A stretch of 64,000 nucleotides of DNA from Anas platyrhynchos (GCF_047663525.1 NC_092606.1:2974501-3038500), one strand, 5' to 3'. Shown: positions 28,701 through 38,756, numbered from the stretch's first letter. The notes: generated by a model not told the origin, from the sequence alone. Program-made: numbers and translations.

Positions 28701-31700
28701 CCCGCTCGGAGGAAAAGCAAGTTCACATTACCCTCGGTCCCACTCAGCCTTGTCCCCCATTAAATATTACAATACCTGATAGAAGGCATGTAAACGTAAC
28801 TCTCCTGGAGCTGTCACTCACTGGGATAAAAGGTTCACTGATGTGCCAAATAAACAGGCCCTCAAAGCAGATAAAGTTACACCCATGCTGGAATTGTTAC
28901 ATGCCCCTCTCAGGTTGCCAGTAACTGCGGATTTCATTACGGTGTGCTGCCACATTAAATGGCCGGTTCCAAATATCCTGCCTTCTATATTGAATAATTA
29001 CTTATTCACTGAAAGGATAAAAAGAAGAGTTATGAATGGGGCTCTTGTCAGCAGCGAGGCAGGAAACAGCTGACATATGGTATATGTTACATATGTGCCA
29101 ATACTCCACTCCGTTTGTACTCGCACAGAGAGCTGCGATGCAAATTGTACCTCAATACATTTCTAGCAATGATATTCCATTTTTCTCTTGGAAATAACGA
29201 CCTTCACATCACCGTGCTAACGAGTAATGCCTCAGCAGCAGTTTGTTACTCCGCAGGGCCTTTAGGAATGCACGAAGCTTTTCATCTGAATTCGAGTTGG
29301 ATTGTGTTTTCTGAGGTAAAACGGATTTGCAGAACTCAAACACGACACCATAGTGCTCGTACTTCACTGCTAATGCTACGCCCCACATGCAGTTGGCCAA
29401 ATAGAAGTAATAAAACATTAAGAGCAATCAAGCAGCTATTTTGCAGAAGTTGTGCTAACACATCTAAACGTATATGCACATTTTCCTATTCTATTTGAAC
29501 TGCACACACATGAACAGAAACCTCTTCTGTGATGGCTTTAAAAACGTATATACTTCTTCCCATAAGAAGACTTAAGAGTGTAATTTATAAGCCTTTACAC
29601 ATAAGAACAGTATTTTACAGGTGGCCTTAAAATATTTTGTTATAAGGTTTGAAATGGATATAATATTGGCTGTAAGAAGCACTTCAACCACTATTCCAGT
29701 TTTAAAATGTTACCGTCTACTTTGAAAAAGTTTTTTTTTTTAATCAACATTAAGGAAGTTGTAAACCTGGACTGATTTTTATAGTAACCTTTAGAAGTAT
29801 AACACTGCCAGCAGTAGTCATAACATTTCTGAAAGCCACAGACACCATCAGCACTAAACAAACAAATAAATAAAAACCTTCTTAGAATGTCCTTTGTAAC
29901 AAAGGGAAACTTCAACAGAATGCTAAAAACAGTTTGTGTTATTTACATTATTACACTGTTGTCCTTTAGAAAATGGTTTGGCCACCTTTAAATTCTGTGA
30001 AAAACAGGCTATTGTAGTTCAGTACTTCTGTAAGATAATTTACTGTCAATATCACACAGCAAAAACCAGCCCGGTGGTGGTATTCTGCCAATGCTACAGA
30101 AAGAGGAGAGCACGTACCTTCTGATCAAAGGGCCAAGGTGGAAGTTCCTAGAGTAACGTCACCGCAAAGTACAAACCTGCAGACCCATAGCACAGAGATA
30201 CTGCCTAAACCATACCCAACTTAGAAAACTTCTCAATTTATTTACAAAACAATCCATAGGTAGGGGAGGGAGTTGAGTAAAAACATTTAATATTAAGACA
30301 ACAGAAAACTATTTCACAATACCCTCTGGCTTCAGACCCAAACCCATTTTCAGCTGTTTGAATCTGGGACAGAGATTTTTATTTATTTGTTTATTTATTT
30401 ATTTTTCGTGAGGGAAAAAAATATATTCTACTCTCCTCAGTATTTCATCAAACACATTCAGTAACAGATGTTAGAGATCAGATACCAGACTATATGGACC
30501 TCGGGCTAATCCAGCTTGTTTTTACTTCTGTCAGCAGGCAGATAAAACAGCCTAGCACATCAATATTTATATGGCAAAAACGTAGAAGTCAGATTAATAA
30601 AAGAATAAATCAAGTCCACAGACCTGTCCTACGTGTAAATTAGAGCTAAACAAACACCGAGGCTGTGATCTTTGAAACACAAAGAGATAAGAGGTGCTCT
30701 TCATATCTCCATCTACATTTCCTGGTTACAAAGCCATCTAAATGATACAGCAGTGAATACTTCTTGTGTGAAATATCACACAAGCACAATCTAGTCGGAT
30801 ATCAGCAGTGACATTACCTGAGCTTTTCAACTATTCCTTTATATGCTCTCAGAAAGCACAGTATTCTGCTGCTGCTGCAGCCTCTTGATTAAAGTACACA
30901 AAGCAGCTGTTTATCCTCTCGCAGTAACCAGCAGGTGAACCCAGTTCAATATTTATCACAGCCTTTCACAGATCACTGCTAACCAAGCAAACGTTTTAAT
31001 TAAGCTGGAACTTGCTTCAAAGAGCTCATTCAAAATGTCAGTCAGCAGGTAAAGGATCAGATACGGTGTCAGGTGAGAGCGTGTAATACAAATCCACAAC
31101 TTTCTTCATCCCATCGTGGTAAATTAGCCTATTCTGGAGTCCAGACCCTGATTGTAACAGGCTGCCAGTCCCCTGGAATGTGTAACAGAAGTCACTCGAG
31201 TTCCTTTGTGGAGGTTGTAAGCAATATGTTAAACTGCAATAGGCTAGCACATTAAGACAGATTCTTTTCACAGCTGTTTTCTGATACCCCAAGTGTTTGT
31301 TACACTACTCTCCATTTACTGTTTACTTCTCTTTTTTTTTTTTAATGAAGTATAAATGGGGATTCCTTAGCCCAGCTGCCCCAGTTTCTCAGACCATATG
31401 CTTTCACAGCAGTAATAGGGTACCATAAGGGTATAATTTCTCGTCTTAAGTTCCTACTAGAACTGCCCTCTCTCACAAGAGCTAACAGCTAGAGGGCAGA
31501 AATGGATCCCCAGCCCCTGGGCTGAGAGCAGGCAGTCCCCCTAGGAGAAGGGAAGGTCCTACACCTGCAGGTGCTGTTCCGACACACCAGCACCAGGCAG
31601 CCCCTCTCCTGCCTGGCAGGCGCCCGCCCAGTCCCTCTCCGGGAGCTCTGTGTGAAGGAAAACCTGACAAGGAGCTACCTCTGCCCTGAGCACAGGGCTG

Positions 31701-34700
31701 GCTGCAGGAACACAAGCTAGACAAAGGATGCAAGCATTGTTCACAGTGCTACCCTGCCTAAGACTATATGCCAGAACATTTAAGTATGGAACAAAATTAA
31801 TATTTTTACTGACTCTATCATCCTAAACACATACTCAATTACACCAACAGCGCTGAATGTATCTCAGTAAACTTTCAATCAAGATAAGCCACAGGAGCAA
31901 AGCATTTTTCATACCTGACAGCCTATGCCATGACAGCTTTCATTTTTTAAACCTAGAATTCAGCTGCAAAGCTAATAACGACAAATAAGGTTCTACTTTT
32001 TGCAATTGTTTCTTGACATCAGGCAAGTTCTCAGTCCGCTAAAGTAAAAGTTCATCACAGGAAAAATAATACCTTATCCTTTCATTCTTAGATAATTTTT
32101 TTGAAGAAATTATCACTGTTTTTATTCTTAAACAAAGAAACAAACATGTATTTCTTCTTCAGCTACATCTTACTTTCTGAAGAAGCAGTAAACAGTGTAG
32201 AGTTTAAATTATGAGCAGCATATTGTATTGCCTATCTGCAAAACCAGACCCACGGAGAGTGTGTTATAATGCACTAGCTTACAGCTCAACCACTGTTACA
32301 AAAAATGAAGAGTTTCCTTAAAAATAATAAAACACTGAATAGTGTGATTGTTAACAGTACGGAAAGTTTTGTTTTCTTCACTACATGAAGATTCTAGAAC
32401 TTGTAAATCGAGTTTTTCAGACGCACACGAAGTACCCAAAGCAAATCCGACAATGAAATAAGAAAGGTCTTTTTATTTGAAAATCAACAGCACACTCTGC
32501 TGGCCTTTGTGTTTCAAAGTACCAGCTGATGTTCATATTCTACTCAAAAATCTGTGGAACTTTCCAAAACTAATAAAAATTACTTCCCATTAAATGACCT
32601 AGAAAACAGCTTTACTTCTGTCAAGAAAAGATTTATCTCCCAGTCTCTTAAAGCAATACCAAAGCTTTTGGCTTGTTTTGTGTTTACAAAAGCAGAGTAT
32701 ACTGGAAAGCAGCTCTTGAAGTTAAAACAAACACTGATTAAAATAAAAGCTACATTCAGTCATACGAAGGGCCAAGTGCTGTTGGAAAAGAGCTAAGAGA
32801 ATCCAAATGCTTGTTGAAACCAAGCACATTTCCAAATGTGCATGTAACTCCCTGTACTTCGAAGGACAGTTATCTACAGATGGGTATTACTATAAAACAA
32901 CACACAACATAAGAAAGGGAGAATGTTCTTTGCCTTTTGAAAAAAAAGATTTCAGATTTCCATAGTGAACAAAGTAGTAGGGGACAGAACTCATTCTTCT
33001 CTCATATTTGCCTCAAACTCACACAATTTCATATTCTCCTGTATTTGAATATTATCAAAGGCTGTGACAGAATAGCTCTTGTCAAACATTCGTGGGAGCT
33101 ACAACACTAATGTAACTGGGCATCTCACACTCATCTATGTCGTATTTTTTATTCTACTGGCTTTGCTTAAACATGCTTTTGTCTAAAATTAATAAAACCC
33201 AAACACTATGCCTAGCAGAAAGCTTCAGAAACAGCTGCGTATTTGTACCTCAACTTCTGTGATACCTCTGCTACGAAAGCAATCATTTTACTACAAAAAT
33301 AAGTATCACAGTAACACAGGATTTTTCTTCTTAATCATGTGCAATATTTATTAGCAATGGTTTGTTGTAATATATTGTAAAGATCAGCTCCAGCTTTCTC
33401 CACACTATTTCTTTTAATGTTTAAAAGGCACACGCTTCAATATGAAGTGCTGTCTCTCATCTACTACATATGCCAAAAACCAAAGAATGGCAAGTTGGGC
33501 AACAACTACAAACTGTCAGGCGATCTTGCCTAATTTCCATGGTCCCAGTTTCAAGTTTTTCAGTGGTGTCACAAACCCACTATAAATGCAGATATAACAT
33601 ACAAATTTTACTCATCCTATTCAACTGCTGCCACATATTGGAAGTTTACAGGCTGAATTGCAGAGCCAGATTCTTCACTATCAGGGAACCGTGGCTAAAA
33701 GAATTCAACCAACTATTCGCAAGAACGACTTGAATAGATATAACTTACACTTTGCAAACCATGTTGGTTAGACATCACCATTAGCAGTAACAGCCACTGC
33801 AGTTCTCGCTACAGATAGTGACAACATTTTACTTTAAAGCAAGTTATGAGGCCATAAAGCAGCTGGAAGCACGGTGTTTTGCAAAACTCGATTAGCAAGC
33901 TACATGTTATGCATAATCTCTTTACAGTCAAAAAAAAAAAAAGCTCTTCAACTAACAGTCATGATGGAAAACATGTTACATTACTTACTGGTTTGGGAGA
34001 AAAAGTAAGGTTTTTCACACTTTTTTCAGAATGAACAATCAGCTCCCCATTTTTTCTCTGATTATAAACCTCTAAAGCATCAACTAGCTGGACTCCCTTT
34101 GCAATGCAATGCCGTTTTCTAACCTGTTGGAGAAAAGGGAAAAAAAAAAGTACTGCATTAAAACATATGGGGCTGAAGTATGTGCTTACAATAGCCACGT
34201 ATGTTTTGTTTAAGATGTTTTCCACTGGATTCACGTCAATAATACAGCGCATCATAATATACATGTTTATACAAGTTTATACAAATCTAAGCTACACAAA
34301 TGTCATTTAGGAAGAGCTATAGAATTCTAACTACTAGTTCAATACAATAACAAAACGTGTAACAGTTAACTACTGCTGAGCTTTGTTTTTTTTATTTTAT
34401 GCTGTTAGAAAACTGATAGAGATTATAATACTAAAAATACAAGAAAACTTCCATGGCTAAAATAACAAGAAATAAGTTCAAGCCATATTTACCTAAAAAC
34501 TTAGACATAGGAAACTATCTGACCAGTACTCTGAAGCAATTTAAGCTATTTACAGCGCACATAGGAATATAAGTACTAAGTCATGTGATACCAATACTGG
34601 TGAACATGAAGAAAACGTCACAGAAATACCACACTCCACACCACAAGCAAGAGATAACTACATTTGAAAGCAAGCATTTTGATAAGATTATAAAACACAG

Positions 34701-37105
34701 CTCTACCATGGTATTTTTTGTATTTTACAAATATATTTGCAAGAGCATTCAAGTCTAGAGTCTCATACTTTCACTACATGTTACAGATCAACTGGTGATA
34801 AATATACTTTGGGGATATTAAGTGTTTAAACACGGAAGAAGTCATTTAGGACGTGGCATTATGAATAATATAATGCTACGATGGTCTCCTTTGTTACAAA
34901 AAATGAACAAAATCTGTCAGTCTAAATTATGACTGCGATATGACTCAACAATTCTGTATGCCTTTCTGTGAAACGTTGATTGGTATTTGACAGCTTTGTC
35001 TGAGAGCTGTGCCTGGGTAATCTTACTGCCAATAAACTTTGCTCACCTGTTGCTCGGTTTCTAAAGGACGAATCCTTTTCCTGTCTACTTGAAAATCATC
35101 ACTCTCATTTTCACATAGAGATGCCCTTTTTTTGGCAGACAATTTTGAAGCTAGGGTATTGCTTTCCTGGCATTCTGAAAAATAAAAAAAAATGTTTTCG
35201 GTTTTTTTTAAATGCATGTCCACTACTAGAAATGCATTAAGCAGCAGCAACTTTTAAGGTTAAGACACATGATGTAGGGAATTTCTAGATTACCAATTCC
35301 ATGCAGGGCAGAATCAAGCAGCACTCCGCTATTACGATGGTAAAATAGATCCTGACTTGAAAGCATAAAAAGTGACATTGCTGGCAATGTATTTTACTGC
35401 TAGAAGAGATTCTTAGCTGTCTATGTACAAAGTTACCTGTGTTTGTTTGCAGGCTTCCAGTTTTTATGGAACTTTCTGTTTCATAATTATTAGAACAAGA
35501 AGCACCATGATTCGTAGCAGCCTCACTGCTCTCCAATTGGGAATGACACGGACAGCGACACGGTGGTAAGGCTTCTGGCTCTTTGTCTTCCTTTTCACAT
35601 GACGATTTAAGCAGTGATTTCTCTAAGGAAGATAAAGGACACGGTCATTTGTCTTCCATTAGAACCTGTTCGGGATTATACGTGAGCACTAGACTTTCAT
35701 AACAGTTAAGATGAAAGAGTTCATTTAGGTACCAGTTATAAACCTCACATCCCTCTACACGCTACACAGACTGAACAAGCTGTCATCACTCTTTGAAGAA
35801 CTGCAGCGCAAAGAACTGTAACAACTTGCAGAACTGAAAAATACCCCTCTTTTGCAATTCAATCTGCGTAACTGCCAGCCACAGGTATTTGCTTTTAAAG
35901 TTTCAACAGCCATAAAATTCCCTTACGATAACAGATAGCTAAATCCATTTTAACACAACAATTACTTTGCTAAGTAGTACTGGCCATTTTGCTTGCCTAA
36001 CGCCTCATTGACAATAAGCCAGTATGTACAACCATGGTCAAAGACCTAGGTAGACTCCTAAAGCCAAATTGTCAAAGGCTGAAAAACAACAATCCATTGT
36101 AACTTACTGTGGTAATAAAAACGATGTAAACAGACATTACAACAACTTACCATACATAGACTGCTGCCATGATAATGCAGAACAAAGTAACGCCAAGCTT
36201 TTGCCGCTTCCTGTGGGGCTCTCCAACAAACAGTGCTGCCTGCTATTTAAGCCCTTTACTATCTTTAAAGAGAATGACAAGATCAGAATTAACAGGGGGA
36301 AAAAAGAGGATATCTTTAACTATGCTTCTAAAAATAGATCAGGACAACTGCTATCTTGTAAAAAACAAAAACAATCCCACCCAGTCATCCTTCAGAGTAA
36401 CCACAGGACAACAAGCCTTAGCTGTATTTTTCTCAAGAGGAACATGCTCCATAAGGTTCACTTACGGGGGGCTGTGACACGCTTACCTGTTCACAACACC
36501 CGATAGAGCTAGCTTGCTTTCTTTAATCTTACAGAACTAAAACACTGAAAATATTTCAGACAACAAATGCAATTGCCCCACAGAGAATAAAAATGTTTAA
36601 AACTTCTTAAATATAAAGTATAATTCTTTTAGAGAAACTCTCATGAAAGAGAAAACTTACTGAAGCACTACGTTCTGTTTAAAAGACGTTTTACGAAATC
36701 ATTTCCTCCTTACATTCCCACAAAATTACATAAAATTTGTATTAGAACACATTTACTTAAATAAGCGTATATATTACAAATTGACAACTTGATTCTTAGC
36801 CCTCAATGTTCACAAATCCAAATGAGTACTTCAACGTTACCCCGTCAGGGGCTAGGAATCATCGTACAGCACAGAGACCAGTAAGTTACATTGCAATTGA
36901 AATTCTCAAGATACTGGAGGCTCTGAATTTAACATAGTAGTTTCCTAAGGGCTGACAGGTACTGCAAAGCATAAGCTATTGGCTCAGCAGGTGCTAACAT
37001 GAATCTACTTACAGCATTCATCATAGCAAGCTGTGAAGGGTAAGCTTTGCAAGGGAATATAATCTTCACTCCCCCGATAGTATATTCTGACACATCAGAA
37101 GACAT
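19597..37105 (-). CDS. BRIP1: BRIP1/FANCJ DNA helicase, N-terminal 709 codons (coding exons 2-14; gene continues past the left edge)
   Basis: Superfamily 2, XPD-like, 5'-3' Fe-S DNA helicase. It acts in the nucleus in interstrand-crosslink repair (Fanconi anaemia group J), in G-quadruplex unwinding and as a BRCA1 partner. Thirteen minus-strand exons with GT-AG borders join in one open frame of 2127 nt. The start is [15 protein letters not shown] at 37105, which matches the vertebrate N-terminus, with A at -3. In order: Q-motif region near residue 25; Walker A SPTGSGKS (Lys52); NLS-like KKR...RKRIRPLE in exon 5; motif Ia FGTRTHKQ at 257-264; Fe-S cysteines at 292, 308, 320 and 360; DEAH at 403-406; TSGTLSP at 623-629. 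Eight exons (2, 3, 5, 8, 9, 10, 14 and the exon 7 frame) have the same length or phase as I recall for human BRIP1. Helicase motifs IV-VI and the BRCA1-binding tail (exons 15-20) lie outside. INTS2 is the upstream neighbour on the same strand. Confidence 0.97.
20150..20287 (-). CDS. BRIP1: BRIP1 exon 13 (motif III)
   Basis: 138 nt, residues 610-655. [15 protein letters not shown] is motif III of XPD-like helicases; [16 protein letters not shown] follows. One codon shorter than human. Acceptor taacttag, donor gtaaac. Confidence 0.96.
20396..20567 (-). CDS. BRIP1: BRIP1 exon 12
   Basis: 172 nt, residues 552-609, with [15 protein letters not shown] and [12 protein letters not shown]. Two codons longer than human, inside the poorly conserved centre. 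Acceptor ctgtatag, donor gtaagc. Confidence 0.95.
21179..21330 (-). CDS. BRIP1: BRIP1 exon 11
   Basis: 152 nt, one codon shorter than human, residues 502-551, with [14 protein letters not shown] and [12 protein letters not shown]. Acceptor ctcttatag, donor gtcagt, so the donor is weaker than its neighbours. Confidence 0.95.
21833..21965 (-). CDS. BRIP1: BRIP1 exon 10
   Basis: 133 nt, same as human, residues 457-501, with [10 protein letters not shown] and [14 protein letters not shown]. It is part of helicase domain 1 and the Arch-like region. Acceptor cttttgcag, donor gtaatg. Confidence 0.96.
21966..25825 (-). other. BRIP1: BRIP1 intron 9
   Basis: 3.9 kb between exons 9 and 10. It contains a (CAAA)n microsatellite, a 17-base T run near 24476 and a pyrimidine-rich stretch at about 24290-24490 that creates a spurious plus-strand open frame. 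No gene seen. Confidence 0.85.
23922..23951. repeat. (CAAA)n microsatellite
   Basis: About seven CAAA units in BRIP1 intron 9. Confidence 0.9.
25826..26025 (-). CDS. BRIP1: BRIP1 exon 9 (DEAH box)
   Basis: 200 nt, same as human, residues 391-456. [17 protein letters not shown] is the Walker B/DEAH motif II (403-406) that coordinates Mg-ATP. Acceptor tttttag, donor gtaagg. Confidence 0.97.
26179..26206. repeat. Poly(A) run
   Basis: About 27 A on the plus strand, in BRIP1 intron 8 just upstream of exon 9 in gene order. On the transcribed strand it is a T run, so it may add to polypyrimidine content far from the acceptor. Confidence 0.85.
26578..26799 (-). CDS. BRIP1: BRIP1 exon 8 (last two Fe-S cysteines)
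   Basis: 222 nt, same as human, residues 317-390. It contains KSCPYY (Cys320) and LRACAYF (Cys360), which complete the 4Fe-4S ligand set with the human 12- and 40-residue spacings. It ends in [11 protein letters not shown] before gtaagt. Confidence 0.96.
27435..27728 (-). CDS. BRIP1: BRIP1 exon 7 (motif Ia and first two Fe-S cysteines)
   Basis: 294 nt, residues 219-316. It holds a second Cys cluster, CTECSCSS (Cys223, 226, 228), then FGTRTHKQ (motif Ia) and the first two Fe-S ligands, Cys292 in HTCIHP and Cys308 in ELCVELL. One codon longer than human, between the two cysteines. Acceptor gggttacag, donor gtgagt. Confidence 0.96.
28560..29480. promoter_or_regulatory. Candidate conserved non-coding element (BRIP1 intron 6)
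   Basis: About 900 bp of non-repetitive sequence, more even in base composition than its flanks. It contains an octamer-like ATGCAAAT near 29139, CATTAAATGG, TAATTACTTATT and several CpGs. Overlapping frames of 70-127 codons occur on both strands without known homology, as is common in conserved non-coding blocks with few stop codons. Enhancer role inferred. Confidence 0.35.
30376..30406. repeat. (TTTA)n microsatellite
   Basis: About seven imperfect TTTA units in BRIP1 intron 6. Confidence 0.85.
30600..31290. promoter_or_regulatory. Candidate conserved non-coding element (BRIP1 intron 6)
   Basis: Complex sequence with TCF/SOX-like CTTTGAA, ACACAAAG and CCTTTGTGG, plus TAAATTAG, TTTTAATTAAGC and CAGCTGTT motifs. 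No repeats and no supported open frame. Enhancer role inferred. Confidence 0.35.
31482..31730. other. GC-rich block (BRIP1 intron 6)
   Basis: A 250-bp block clearly richer in G+C than its surroundings, with sharp edges, CCTGCAGG and CAGCCCCTGGGCTG palindromes and few CpGs. It looks like an insertion or a local gene-conversion product. It matches no repeat I can name. Confidence 0.35.
33989..34123 (-). CDS. BRIP1: BRIP1 exon 6
   Basis: 135 nt, 45 codons, residues 174-218, starting VRKRHC. This part of the insert before the Fe-S domain evolves fast and is 15 nt longer than in human. Acceptor tccaacag, donor gtaagt. Confidence 0.93.
35047..35174 (-). CDS. BRIP1: BRIP1 exon 5 (bipartite NLS region)
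   Basis: 128 nt, residues 131-173. It contains [10 protein letters not shown] and, about 15 residues later, DRKRIRPLE, the two basic halves of the likely bipartite nuclear localisation signal. Length is identical to the human exon. Donor gtgagc, acceptor tttttcag. Confidence 0.95.
35437..35622 (-). CDS. BRIP1: BRIP1 exon 4 (variable insert with Cys cluster)
   Basis: 186 nt, about 12 nt longer than the human exon from memory and still in frame. Residues 69-130 are low in conservation except for PCRCPCHSQ (Cys90, Cys92, Cys94, His95), which lines up with a Cys/His cluster in the human protein. Acceptor cttccttag, donor gtaact. The frame decides between two possible AG acceptors: only the first avoids a stop. 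Confidence 0.93.
36151..36262 (-). CDS. BRIP1: BRIP1 exon 3 (Walker A / motif I)
   Basis: 112 nt, residues 32-68. It carries ESPTGSGKS, the ATP-binding P-loop with the catalytic lysine at residue 52. The donor is gtaagt and the acceptor cttctctttaaag-like. Length and phase are the same as the human exon. Confidence 0.96.
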
Positions 37106-37132
37106 TTTTCCACGTTTATTTCAGGTTTATAA
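37013..37132 (-). CDS. BRIP1: BRIP1 exon 2 (start codon exon)
   Basis: The acceptor (ttattgcag) puts the exon start at 37132. There are 27 nt of 5'UTR, then ATG at 37103-37105. The 93 coding nt end at MMNA before a gtaagt donor. The coding length equals the human c.1-93 exon as I recall it. The residues [10 protein letters not shown] form the Q-motif region that contacts adenine in this helicase family. Confidence 0.96.
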
Positions 37133-38369
37133 CTGCAATAAAAAACAGTATTAACAAGTCAACATTAACAACCAGGCAAAGCCTGAAACAACACATGGTA
37201 CCAAACAAAAACAAGCAGAAACTGCTAAGCTGATAAGAGGGCTCAGAGTTCAGCATAGTAACAAAACTGGCATGTATATGAGTGGCACTTATACTACTTG
37301 TCATCTGTACATGCTCAGTCCTCGTTACAAATAAAAACAAGTTACCGCCATCTGATGAGTAACATTAGGAATTTAAGCAATTTTAAAATGAAATCAGCAA
37401 CAACAAACTATGAATGAAATGCATACACCATTTTAGATTCTACTTCTCAGATGGAATATTGTTGGGATAACAACCTGGATCCCTGGATAGCAAATATTTT
37501 AGGATATTTAAATGACTATTAAGAAAAAAATAACAATCTCCCAATTCTGCAGGTCCACTAGCAGAAGACGCTAAGACCCTAAGATGGAGCAAGCCACGAT
37601 TCAGCTGGCAAGGGTTGCTTGCAGTGTTTATTTTATGGCAATGAGAAAGTACAAATGGACACTGACTTTAAAAAAGATGTTTTAAACCAACATCTTTCTT
37701 TTACTGGCTATATAGTAGTTACTCTGCAGGGGAAATGTGCCATCATTCGCTCTAGTATTCTGTTCTGTTAGTGTTGTTTCACATTTTTCTCGCTCTGGAG
37801 AATAAAGGAAAGTCAGTTTCCCTGTCACGCTGAAAACTCTGAATTAAAAATAGCGTAGGTCTGTACGGCTTTAAAAAAAACCGCCTGGTTTCTCGAAGAC
37901 ACGGAAACTCATCTTGCAGGATTTCAGCGTGTGCAGAATAGAAGCGCAGTTTGATGCTGGCGGCCTTCCAGCGGCACATGAACTCGCCAGCCCGTGTCCT
38001 CACCTGACTTTTACCGTGTGAACACAGACACGAGAAGCACCCCCGCGTGCCACGATTCACCTCCAGCACCGGCCCTGCCGGCACCGAGCGAGCCCTAACG
38101 AAAAGAGGCGAGGCCGGGAGCCCACGGCCGGCCCCGAAACCACCGCCGCGGCCGGGGAGAGGCTTCTCCCTCAGCCAGCGGGCGGAAGGCGGCAGCCACC
38201 GGAGGCCCGGGGAGGTGAGAGCACGCCCCGGGGAGCCCCACGGCGGAGCGGGGCGGAGCACGGAGCCCCCGGGCCGCTTGGAGCCCCCGGGGCCCTTTAA
38301 TCCCCTCAGGGCCGCCCGCCGAGCCCGCCGCCCCCCTGCCCGCTCCCCCCCGGGCCGCGCGCACCTCAC
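37133..38369 (-). other. BRIP1: BRIP1 intron 1 (5'UTR intron)
   Basis: Between the probable non-coding exon 1 and the start-codon exon. The 5' half is CpG-rich and the 3' half AT-rich. Acceptor tattgcag at 37133. An open frame that crosses this intron is not real. Confidence 0.7.
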
Positions 38370-38470
38370 CTCAGGCGAGGCCGCCCCCGGCAGCCTCCCG
38401 CTTCCCGCCTCCCGCGCGGCTCGGCCCCGCCCGCCAATGGGCTGTGAGGGCAGGGCGCCGAGCCGCCACT
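38370..38470 (-). other. BRIP1: BRIP1 non-coding exon 1 (approximate 5' end)
   Basis: A strong donor (CCTGAG|gtgagg on the minus strand) at 38369/38370 lies in the CpG island and would splice to the acceptor at 37133. The human gene also starts with a non-coding exon. The 5' limit is a guess: no TATA box or clear initiator fixes it. Confidence 0.55.
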
Positions 38471-38560
38471 CAGCGAGCCGCACACTGAGCGGCTCCACCC
38501 CCGGCCGCCGCACGGCTACAGCCAATGGTGGAGGGGCGTGTTGGCTTCCGGGTTGCCCTT

Positions 38561-38573
38561 GTTGCTAGGTAAC
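38561..38573. promoter_or_regulatory. RFX X-box
   Basis: GTTGCTAGGTAAC is an inverted repeat that fits the RFX-family X-box (GTTGCY N RGYAAC type), just upstream of the BRIP1 CCAAT boxes and 10 bp from an ETS site. Confidence 0.6.
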
Positions 38574-38627
38574 CACGCCGAGCAGCTCCTCCGGCTGCCC
38601 CGGGGCTGGAGTTGGGCCTTGGCTGCG

Positions 38628-38675
38628 CCCCCACTTTGCTGCCCCCCCCATTTTCTGCCCCCCCTTTGTTGCCCC
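38628..38675 (-). promoter_or_regulatory. G-rich tract between INTS2 and BRIP1
   Basis: On the minus strand four G runs (4, 7, 8 and 5 long) are separated by loops of 7-9 bases, the loops being variants of CAACAAA/CAGCAAAGT. It lies about 100 bp past the INTS2 poly(A) signals and 55 bp before the BRIP1 X-box. It could form a G-quadruplex and act as a polymerase pause or MAZ-type terminator element. Confidence 0.55.
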
Positions 38676-38756
38676 TCTTCTTACAACGGCATCAGTGCCT
38701 CCTGATCCCTTCCACATTAGAAGTAAAACACTTAGAAATCGATTCAAATGGTCTTT

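Larger units (their letters stand above)
27729..33988 (-). other. BRIP1: BRIP1 intron 6
   Basis: 6.3 kb between exons 6 and 7. It holds two complex non-coding blocks (about 28.56-29.5 and 30.6-31.3 kb), a (TTTA)n repeat near 30.38 kb and a GC-rich block at 31.48-31.73 kb. No protein homology seen in any frame. Confidence 0.85.
37960..38640 (-). promoter_or_regulatory. BRIP1: BRIP1 CpG-island promoter
   Basis: Dense CpG and G+C-rich sequence around the likely start of BRIP1. Two CCAAT boxes (near 38436 and 38522), GC boxes (ccccgccc near 38425), an E2F-type TTCCCGCC at 38402, an ETS-type CTTCCGG at 38545-38551 and an RFX X-box at 38561-38573 lie together. There is no TATA box. E2F control of BRIP1 is known in mammals. 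Confidence 0.85.

Noticed and set aside
28652-29498. Overlapping 70-127 codon frames in BRIP1 intron 6
   Set aside because: No known domain, no splice or start support, frames on both strands; treated as a non-coding block.
37779-38568. Long open frames on both strands across the BRIP1 CpG island
   Set aside because: GC-rich sequence has few stop codons; the residues are Pro/Arg/Gly-rich low complexity and overlap the promoter and 5'UTR intron.
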